A stretch of DNA of 12,245 nt from Rhodoferax sp. (GTDB taxonomy: Bacteria > Pseudomonadota > Gammaproteobacteria > Burkholderiales > Burkholderiaceae_C), in NCBI GenBank assembly GCA_026785765.1, contig JAJAZK010000155.1:1-12245 (forward strand), in the 5' to 3' direction. The position numbers and the translations under genes are program-made. The notes under the pieces are model-generated. The model had not been told where the DNA came from. It did not search any database and saw nothing but the letters and a program-made list of their open reading frames with translations. This document shows, in pieces, positions 6,994 through 12,245 of the stretch; positions within the stretch are counted from its first letter, which is position 1; each line of letters begins with the position of its first letter.

Positions 6994-8569
6994 GCCCGCA
7001 GCGCTTCGCACACACCATGTGGTGGTGGTGGGTGCTGGCGTCGGTGGTCTGGTGAGCGCATTGCTGCTGGCGCACCGGGGGGTGCGCGTGACCCTCGTGG
7101 AAACAGCCGATGCGCCTGGCGGCAAAATGCGCCAATTGGTGGTGGGCGGTTCGCCGATCGACTCCGGGCCCACCGTATTTACCATGCGCTGGGTGTTTGA
7201 GCAGATCCTTCATAGCGTAGGCCAATCGCTGGATGCAGTGCTGAACTTGCAGCCCCTGTCCGTCCTGGCACGCCACGCGTGGCGCGGCCATGATCAGCGG
7301 CTGGACCTGTACGCCGACGTGCAGCGCTCTGCGGATGCCATTGCGGCCTTCAGCTCTCCGTCAGAAGGCCGGCGTTTTTTGGCGTTTTGCCAGCAGGCGC
7401 GCACGGTGTACCAATGCCTGGAAGGCCCTTACATCCGCTCGTCGCGCCCGAGCCTTACCGGGATGGCGGGTGATCTTGGCCTGGGCGGCCTCAGGACCCT
7501 CGCGGGTCTTGGGCCATTGGCGTCCCTATGGCAAGCCCTTGGCAAACACTTTCACGATCCCCGCCTCAGGCAACTTTTTGGCCGCTACGCTACCTACTGT
7601 GGCGCTTCTCCCTGGTTGGCGCCGGCCACCTTGATGCTGGTGGCGCATGTGGAGCTTGATGGCGTGTGGTCCGTGCAGGGCGGTATGCACCAGTTGGCAC
7701 GTGTGCTGGCCGATCTGGCGCAACAACAAGGCGCCTTGCTGCGCATGGGCACTCACTGTGAACGGATACTGGTGCGCGATGGACGGGCCTGTAGCGTAGA
7801 ACTGGTCAGCGGCGAGCTCATTGATAAATAATCATACGTCTTCAATGGAGAAGCAAGTGCGTTGGGCCTGGTCTTGTTGGGAGAGGCGGCCATAGCCGCC
7901 GCTCACGTTACCCGTCGCGCTGCGAGATCGCTGTCGGCGGTCACCTGGTCGGTCAAAGCCCGCACCGCCGGTTTTCCGCTGATTCGACATAACGTATTTT
8001 TTGATGCCGATTACCGCAGCGAATTTACCGATATCTTCAGCCGCCGGCGCCTACCTGAGCGCGGGACCGTCTATGTGTGCGCCCAAGACCGCCAGGACGA
8101 TGCCCAACACCCGGGGCAGGCGGAGCGCCTTTTGTGCCTGGTAAATGCCCCCCCCGACGGTGACCTACGACCTTGCGATGCCACGGAGATAGAAACATGC
8201 CAGCAGCAAAGCCTGGAGCTGATGCGCCATTGCGGGTTGGAGATCGACCCCTCGTCCGCCCAGTGGGTGACGACGACACCGAACGACTTCAACCGCCTGT
8301 TCCCGGGCACGGGTGGGGCGTTGTACGGCAGAGCGTCCCACGGCTGGATGACCCCGTTTCAGCGGCAGGGCTCCAGCAGCAAGCTTCCGGGGCTCTACCT
8401 GGCGGGTGGCAGCGTCCATCCGGGGCCAGGGGTGCCGATGGCGGCGCTTTCGGGGCAACTGGCGGCCGAGACCGTGATGGCGCACCTTGTTTCGACCAAA
8501 AAGTTGCGCCGGGTGCGTATCTCTGGTGGTATGTCGACGCCATCAGCGATGACGGTCGGTACGCCCTGA
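6986..8569 (+). pseudogene. crtD: Hydroxyneurosporene desaturase CrtD, interrupted by one in-frame stop
   Basis: CrtD is an FAD-dependent CrtI-type desaturase that adds the C-3,4 double bond to 1-hydroxy carotenoids on the way to spheroidene or spirilloxanthin. The first part (6986-7831, 281 residues) has the dinucleotide-binding motif GAGVGG (residues 16-21), ETADAPGGK and the SGPTVFTM segment. TAA at 7829-7831 then interrupts the frame. The same frame continues without shift through YVFNGEASAL, ARSLSAVTWSVKARTAGF and the C-terminal FAD motif YLAGGSVHPGPGVPMAALSG, to TGA at 8567-8569. The two halves together have the normal length (about 527 codons). The stop falls where relatives carry the conserved Asp before VVFNGD. 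The 40 bases around it are AT-rich compared with the rest. Either the gene is inactivated, the stop is read through, or the sequence is wrong there. The downstream part could at best restart at weak codons near 7862. Confidence 0.85.
8183..8196 (+). promoter_or_regulatory. Candidate ribosome-binding site for crtC inside crtD
   Basis: ACGGAG at 8183-8188 stands eight bases before the ATG at 8197, near-ideal strength and spacing, although it lies within crtD coding sequence. It resembles the ACGGAGATAG before the gene at 3781. It matters because the crtC frame has no ATG, GTG or TTG between 8263 and 8584, so this site decides whether the long crtC start is used. Confidence 0.45.
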
Positions 8570-9423
8570 GCATTATTGCTTTTGTGGGCAGTGTTTTTTC
8601 TCCCTACTACGCTTCGGCATTTGCCCGCCGGGGACAGAGCGTCGACCCGGAAAACCACTGCGCCATCAACGTGGCGCTGTATGGCGCTGCCGGCAAGCGC
8701 TGGGCTATGACCGAACGCACCCGCACCGCTGTGGAGCGGGATCGGCGCCACTTTACGGTGGGTCCGAGCAACCTGCACTGGCACCAGGACTACCTCAGCA
8801 TTCATCTGGATGAGGTCTGCGCGCCCTTTCCTTTTCGCATCCGCGGCAAGATCCGGGTCTTTCCGAAAGCGCTGTGTTCCTATGTCGCGGCGCTTGACGA
8901 CGCCGGACACCACCGGTGGGGGCCAATTGCGCCTTGCGCCCGCGTGGAGGTGGACCTTGAGCGACCTCAAGCCCACTGGAAGGGCCAGGCCTACCTCGAT
9001 AGCAATGAAGGGGACGAGCCGGTCACACGCCCGTTTCGCGCCTGGGACTGGTCACGTGCCAGTCTGGCTGACGGCAGCACGGCGGTCATGTACGACGTGC
9101 GCCAGACCAATGGCAGTGAGCGGGTAATCGCCCAACGCTTTACCCCGCAGGGCACGGTGCATGCTTTCGAGGCGCCGCCGCGACGTGAGGCCCTGCCATC
9201 TACTTTGTGGCGTATCAACCGGTCCATTCGATCGGATGTCGGCTCCACTACGCGCGTGCTGGAAACCCTGGAGGACGCACCGTTTTATGCCCGCAGCCTG
9301 TTGCAGACACAACTGCTGGGCGAATCCGTCACTGCCGTGCACGAAACGTTGCAACCCCAGAGACTCACCGCTCTGCCGATGCGTTGGATGCTGCCCTGGC
9401 GCATGCCGCGCCGGTTCTGGTGA
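8197..9423 (+). CDS. crtC: Acyclic carotenoid 1,2-hydratase CrtC (start overlaps crtD)
   Basis: CrtC adds water across the terminal C-1,2 double bond of neurosporene or lycopene, making the 1-hydroxy carotenoids used by CrtD. The conserved part begins near 8491 (FDQKVAPGAY, then WWYVDAISDDG, AFVGSVFSPYY, CAINVALYG, KRWAMTERTR) and runs to TGA 9421-9423. Counting from ATG 8197, the HxW and YxD pairs fall at H239/W241 and Y266/D268. Those are exactly the positions I recall as catalytic in Rubrivivax gelatinosus CrtC, and this supports the 408-residue start. That start would overlap crtD by 373 bases in another frame, and the first 98 residues look like low-complexity Gly/Ala/Pro/Arg sequence. 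Alternatives are GTG 8584 (279 residues, close to the short Rhodobacter form) or entry by frameshift from crtD. Identity is sure; the start is not. Confidence 0.85.
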   Translation: MPAAKPGADAPLRVGDRPLVRPVGDDDTERLQPPVPGHGWGVVRQSVPRLDDPVSAAGLQQQASGALPGGWQRPSGARGADGGAFGATGGRDRDGAPCFDQKVAPGAYLWWYVDAISDDGRYALSIIAFVGSVFSPYYASAFARRGQSVDPENHCAINVALYGAAGKRWAMTERTRTAVERDRRHFTVGPSNLHWHQDYLSIHLDEVCAPFPFRIRGKIRVFPKALCSYVAALDDAGHHRWGPIAPCARVEVDLERPQAHWKGQAYLDSNEGDEPVTRPFRAWDWSRASLADGSTAVMYDVRQTNGSERVIAQRFTPQGTVHAFEAPPRREALPSTLWRINRSIRSDVGSTTRVLETLEDAPFYARSLLQTQLLGESVTAVHETLQPQRLTALPMRWMLPWRMPRRFW

Positions 9424-9433
9424 AGGAAGCCCC

Positions 9434-9892
9434 ATGGTTGCCGACGACACCGTCAAAATTGTGCATGTGCTCTCGGCCTGTCTGTTTCTGGGCAACGTGG
9501 TGGTCAGCGGCACCTGGGCCGCCCTGGCGGAGAAAACCGGCAAGTATGAGGTGATTGCCTTCAGCAACCGCATGGTGCTGATTACCGATCTGTTATTCAC
9601 CTTGACCGGGGCCTTGTTGGTGGTCTACACCGGCTCGCTCATGGCCGAACGATACGGCGGGGCCGGCTCGCAGAGCTGGATCGCCTGGTCCTATGGCCTG
9701 TTTGCGCTTTCCGGGCTGATCTGGGCGCTGGTGCTGGTGCCAATCCAGTTGCGCCAGCGGGTGCTGCTCAAGCGAGACAAGGCCATCACGACCGAATACC
9801 TGAAACTGTCGCGGATCTGGCAGGTTAGCGGCGCCATCGCCACCGTGATCCCCTTGCCGATTTTCTATTTGATGATCACCAAGATCAAGTAG
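9434..9892 (+). CDS. DUF2269-type integral membrane protein
   Basis: The 152-residue product has four predicted membrane helices (about residues 7-31, 47-70, 83-104, 130-148) and resembles the uncharacterised DUF2269 family. The start ATG 9434 is chosen because AAGGAAG lies just before it and it begins ten bases after the crtC stop; a longer frame open from 9161 overlaps crtC and is unlikely. H11 in helix 1 (KIVHVLSACLFLG) and a charged loop with RQRVLLKRDK (about 107-116) are visible. Small four-helix proteins with a helix-1 histidine include the haem-related HemJ group, but I see no firm link. Position in the carotenoid run suggests co-expression with photosynthesis genes; the function is unknown. 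Confidence 0.85.
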   Translation: MVADDTVKIVHVLSACLFLGNVVVSGTWAALAEKTGKYEVIAFSNRMVLITDLLFTLTGALLVVYTGSLMAERYGGAGSQSWIAWSYGLFALSGLIWALVLVPIQLRQRVLLKRDKAITTEYLKLSRIWQVSGAIATVIPLPIFYLMITKIK

Positions 9893-9934
9893 ATGCTCTA
9901 TGTTGCATAGCTGCCTGGGAAGATATCGTCCAGC

Positions 9935-10822
9935 ATGAACGGCTTGATTGTCCTCATTACTGGAGGCGGTTCAGGTATTGGTGCTGCCACCGCAAAGGTC
10001 TTGCAACAGCACGGAGCCATTCCGGTCCTGGTCGATTGCGACGCCGCACCGTTGGCTCAAGTGGCAGCCGCGCTGGATGGCGAAATACTCACCATTGCCG
10101 CAGACGTGACGTCCCTGGCGCAGTGCGAGCATGCGGTGGCCCAGACCCTGGCGCGGTTTGGACGTATCGACATCGTTTGGGCAAATGCCGGTATTGCCGC
10201 GTTCGGCCCGCTGGCGTACACCGACCCTGCGGCCTGGAAGCGGTGCATTGAGGTCAATGTATGTGGCGTGTTCAATACCGTGCGTGCTGCGCTGCCTGCT
10301 ATCCAGCAATCCCGAGGCTATGTGGCCGTAAGCGCGTCGCTGGCATCGTTTGCCCACCCGCCCGCGGTGTCCGCCTATGCGGCGTCCAAAGCTGCGGTAG
10401 AGGCAATGTGCAACGCGTGGCGCATCGAGTTGGCGGGCCATGGGGTGGGCGTGGGCGTGATCCATGCCGCCTGGGTAAAAACGCCGCTCATGACCGAAGG
10501 CTCACAGCATCCGGCGTTTGTCACGCTGCAGGAAACCACTCCCGCTGTGCTGCGCAAAGCCATGGAAGCGGATGCAGCTGCGCGGCTGATCGTCAACGGT
10601 TTCGCCCGGCGTGCGCGCCGAATCTGGGTGCCGGGTTGGATTCGGGTGTTGCACTGGCTGCGCGCCTGGCTGCATACGCCGCTGGCTGAGCGTGAGCTGC
10701 TGCGCGCCGCCCCAAAAATCGAACAGCTATTTGTGGAGGGCTTGGCCACCAGCGGGGTTAAAGCCTCGTCACAGGCGCCGCGGGAACTGACGCGCTCCGA
10801 AGCGCGCGCCTCGCAAAATTAG
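9935..10822 (+). CDS. Short-chain dehydrogenase/reductase (SDR) family protein
   Basis: The 295-residue classical SDR has the Rossmann motif TGGGSGIG (residues 9-16), NAG at 84-86, and the catalytic set S135, Y148, K152 (YAASK). D34 at the end of the second strand favours NAD(H) over NADP(H). After the core comes a long C-terminal part (about 200-295) with a Trp/Arg-rich stretch (RRIWVPGWIRVLHWLRAW) that may lie along the membrane. The substrate cannot be read from the sequence; the carotenoid or pigment setting makes a hydrophobic alcohol or ketone plausible but unproven. Only a weak ribosome site (GGGAAGA, 9917-9923) precedes ATG 9935. The TAG stop at 10820-10822 overlaps the TAA of the convergent minus-strand gene. 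Confidence 0.9.
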   Translation: MNGLIVLITGGGSGIGAATAKVLQQHGAIPVLVDCDAAPLAQVAAALDGEILTIAADVTSLAQCEHAVAQTLARFGRIDIVWANAGIAAFGPLAYTDPAAWKRCIEVNVCGVFNTVRAALPAIQQSRGYVAVSASLASFAHPPAVSAYAASKAAVEAMCNAWRIELAGHGVGVGVIHAAWVKTPLMTEGSQHPAFVTLQETTPAVLRKAMEADAAARLIVNGFARRARRIWVPGWIRVLHWLRAWLHTPLAERELLRAAPKIEQLFVEGLATSGVKASSQAPRELTRSEARASQN

Positions 10823-10836
10823 TTGCGCGGGTTTTT
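10809..10836 (+). terminator. Possible intrinsic terminator after the SDR gene
   Basis: CGCAA (10812-10816) pairs with TTGCG (10823-10827) across a six-base loop that holds the SDR stop codon. Beyond one mismatch, CC (10809-10810) pairs with GG (10829-10830). TTTTT at 10832-10836 follows. The stem is short, so activity is uncertain, but the position at the end of the plus-strand gene run fits. Confidence 0.4.
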
Positions 10837-10989
10837 GTCAGCGACGCTGCCCGCCAACGACGCTGCCGCGCGCTCCCGCTCCTTGCGGGCTCGGGCCAGA
10901 TCGCGAAACTGCCACCAGGCGAACAGGATCAAGGCTCCCAGCAGCCCCAACACCTTCACCCACATCAGGGACGAGTCAACGCTGGTCAT
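10819..10989 (-). CDS. Small single-span membrane protein downstream of crtB
   Basis: This 56-residue frame is read on the minus strand. Its ATG (10987-10989) overlaps the crtB stop as ATGA, a strong sign of translational coupling. The product starts MTSVDSSLMWVKVLG. It has one hydrophobic helix (about residues 9-26, including GLLGALILFAWW), then a highly charged stretch QFRDLARARKERERAAA (about 27-43) that looks like an amphipathic or coiled helix, and a short polar tail. Its TAA at 10819-10821 overlaps the stop of the convergent SDR gene. I do not recognise a family. Membership in the crtI-crtB unit suggests a role at the membrane in carotenoid synthesis or in anchoring CrtB, which is inference. 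Confidence 0.7.
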   Translation of the reverse strand: MTSVDSSLMWVKVLGLLGALILFAWWQFRDLARARKERERAAASLAGSVADKNPRN

Positions 10990-12077
10990 TGGCCGACCGG
11001 TGTGCTGTGGCGGACGCGGGTCGCCGCCCGCTCCAGGTCCTGGCGAGCCAGGCGCTCGAACAAATCTCCAGCCCAGGCGGCACGTTCTTCGAACGAACGA
11101 TGGCGCGTTGGGCGCGACGTGGCGGCCGGTGCCACCTCCATTGCCGCATCAACCAGAAACTGGTTGGCAGCCAGGGGAGCCAGCGTTGCAGTGGGATCTG
11201 CCGGAGACAGCAGCGCCGCACCGCAGGCGCGGGCCAGCAGCCCCAGCTTGCGGCGTCCGGAGACCACCGCCCGGTGGTTAATGGAGTCCAGACCGCCACG
11301 CTCGAGTTCCCGACCGATTTCGGCATACACCAAACGGGCGGCACGGATGGCGGGCCGGCAATCGCGGGGCAATTGACCAATGCCATGCTCTGAACGCCGG
11401 TACAGATCATCGGCAGCCGCCAGCAAGCGCGCCACGACGGCAGCGATGCGGTGATCAAACTCGGGGGCTTTCAACCATTCATCTGGCTCCAAACCCGCCT
11501 CGCGCATCCATTGCAGGGGAAGGTACAGACGGCCACAGCGCGCGTCCTCGCCAATGTCGCGGGCAATATTGGTCAGCTGCATGGCCACGCCCAAGTCGCA
11601 GGCGCGCGCCAGCGCCTGTTCGCTACGGGTGCGCATGATGACCGCCATCATGGCGCCGACACTGCCTGCCACCCGCGCGCCATACGAATGGAGATCTTCC
11701 AGGGTTTCGTAGCGCCGTCCTTCGGCATCCCACTCAAAGCCTTCCAGCAGCGCACTGACCAATTCGAGCGGCAAGTGAAATTCGCGCACCACTGCCGCCA
11801 GCGCCTTGTCGGACTCGTAGTCCATCGGGGCGTCGGCGTAAATGCAGCGCAGGCGTTCATTCAGCTGAACCAGCGCGCTGGCACGGTCAGTGGCGAAGTC
11901 GATCGCGTCATCCGCCACCCGGCAAAACGCATACAAGTCAATCGCCGGACCGCGTACCCGACCCGGGAGGAGTCGGGAGGCCGCAAAGAACGTTTTGGAT
12001 CCGCCCTCCATCAGCGCCTGGCAGGCTTCGAAGTCGTAGCCCGGTTTGTTGGCCGGAGCAGTTTCAGGCAGGGACAT
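10986..12077 (-). CDS. crtB: Phytoene synthase CrtB
   Basis: The 363-residue CrtB joins two geranylgeranyl diphosphates to form phytoene, the first carotenoid-specific step. Both aspartate-rich motifs of the squalene/phytoene synthase family are visible: RVADDAID (D56, D57, D60) and QLTNIARDIGEDA (N170, D174, D178), followed by GRLYLP. The start MSLPETAP at 12075-12077 is preferred; the frame is open to 12098, but the extra residues lie within crtI. A C-terminal tail of about 60 residues beyond the catalytic fold is Ala- and Arg-rich. The start overlaps the end of crtI by 14 bases and the stop overlaps the next small gene, so the minus-strand genes form one unit. Confidence 0.96.
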   Translation of the reverse strand: MSLPETAPANKPGYDFEACQALMEGGSKTFFAASRLLPGRVRGPAIDLYAFCRVADDAIDFATDRASALVQLNERLRCIYADAPMDYESDKALAAVVREFHLPLELVSALLEGFEWDAEGRRYETLEDLHSYGARVAGSVGAMMAVIMRTRSEQALARACDLGVAMQLTNIARDIGEDARCGRLYLPLQWMREAGLEPDEWLKAPEFDHRIAAVVARLLAAADDLYRRSEHGIGQLPRDCRPAIRAARLVYAEIGRELERGGLDSINHRAVVSGRRKLGLLARACGAALLSPADPTATLAPLAANQFLVDAAMEVAPAATSRPTRHRSFEERAAWAGDLFERLARQDLERAATRVRHSTPVGQ

Positions 12078-12245
12078 GGAATGCCACCGGGGGAACAACG
12101 GTTTGCAATGCCTTGGCGGACATCAGAACGCCCGGCATACCCGCGCCCGGGTGGGTGCTGGCGCCAACCATATAGAGGTTTTCAACGTCCTCACTGCGGT
12201 TGTGCGGGCGAAACCAGGCGCTCTGCAATAACACCGGCTCCAGGC
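12064..12245 (-). CDS. crtI: Phytoene desaturase CrtI, C-terminal end (partial)
   Basis: Only the last 60 codons lie in the window; the start is beyond 12245. Read on the minus strand, the product contains FRPHNRSEDVENLYMVG followed by ASTHPGAGMPGVLMSAKAL, the C-terminal FAD-binding signature of CrtI-type desaturases, ending at TGA (complement of 12064-12066). CrtI carries out three or four successive desaturations of phytoene to neurosporene or lycopene, the substrates of CrtC and CrtD on the other strand. The stop lies 14 bases inside the crtB start, a coupled crtI-crtB pair as in many proteobacteria. Confidence 0.95.
   Translation of the reverse strand, partial: LEPVLLQSAWFRPHNRSEDVENLYMVGASTHPGAGMPGVLMSAKALQTVVPPVAFHVPA

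Noticed and set aside
7821..7834. FNR/FnrL-like site TTGAT-N5-ATCA
   Set aside because: The spacer is five instead of four bases, the last half-site base does not fit, and it lies inside crtD without promoter boxes.
8584..9423. Short crtC starting at GTG 8584
   Set aside because: It would avoid overlap with crtD and resemble the shorter Rhodobacter form, but it has no ribosome site and loses the conserved WWYVDAISDDG segment; retained as an alternative only.
9161..9433. Longer N-terminus for the DUF2269 protein
   Set aside because: The extension lies wholly inside crtC in another frame, and ATG 9434 has a good ribosome site.
10979..10989. Same 11-base start ATGACCAGCGT at 3465 (plus) and 10989 (minus)
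   Set aside because: Both are stop/start overlaps with common codons; the similarity ends after 11 bases and is probably chance.
1..12245. Mobile elements, CRISPR arrays, tRNA or rRNA genes, PpsR-type TGT-N12-ACA operators
   Set aside because: No transposase, terminal inverted repeats, repeat-spacer pattern or RNA gene fold was noticed, and no convincing paired PpsR sites were found in the short intergenic gaps.

Overview
This window is part of a photosynthesis gene cluster from a purple phototrophic proteobacterium. The gene content and order (bchXYZ, puf genes, crtA-crtD-crtC, with crtI-crtB on the other strand), the spheroidene-type carotenoid genes and the GC-rich composition point to a betaproteobacterium of the Burkholderiales, near Rubrivivax or Rhodoferax. 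That placement is inference; no rRNA or other taxonomic marker is present.

Layout, plus strand. Positions 1-3468 hold the end of bchX and complete bchY and bchZ, the three subunits of chlorophyllide a reductase, tightly packed. A 150-base leader with four small hairpins (3469-3618) leads into the puf genes: pufB (LH1 beta), an unexpected 74-residue single-membrane-span gene, pufA (LH1 alpha), a long hairpin, then pufL and pufM (reaction centre L and M). The extra gene sits exactly between the two LH1 antenna genes and is the most unusual item here. No pufC follows pufM. A terminator-like hairpin ends right at the start of crtA. crtA, crtD and crtC (acyclic carotenoid modification) follow in overlapping order. 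crtD carries one in-frame TAA, and crtC appears to start deep inside crtD in another frame. A four-helix DUF2269-type membrane protein and a short-chain dehydrogenase finish the plus-strand run.

Layout, minus strand. From 12245 down to 10819 lie the end of crtI (phytoene desaturase), crtB (phytoene synthase) and a 56-residue single-span protein. They are joined by short stop/start overlaps. The last gene ends tail to tail with the dehydrogenase, and the two stop codons overlap.

How it works together. BchXYZ carries out a late ring reduction toward bacteriochlorophyll a. PufB/PufA bind that pigment in the LH1 ring around the PufL/PufM reaction centre. CrtB and CrtI make the linear carotenoid backbone. 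CrtC hydrates it, CrtD desaturates it and CrtA adds keto groups, giving spheroidene/spheroidenone or spirilloxanthin-type carotenoids. The crtD stop, if real, would push the pathway toward hydroxyneurosporene-type products. No tRNA, rRNA, CRISPR array, insertion sequence or phage gene was seen.
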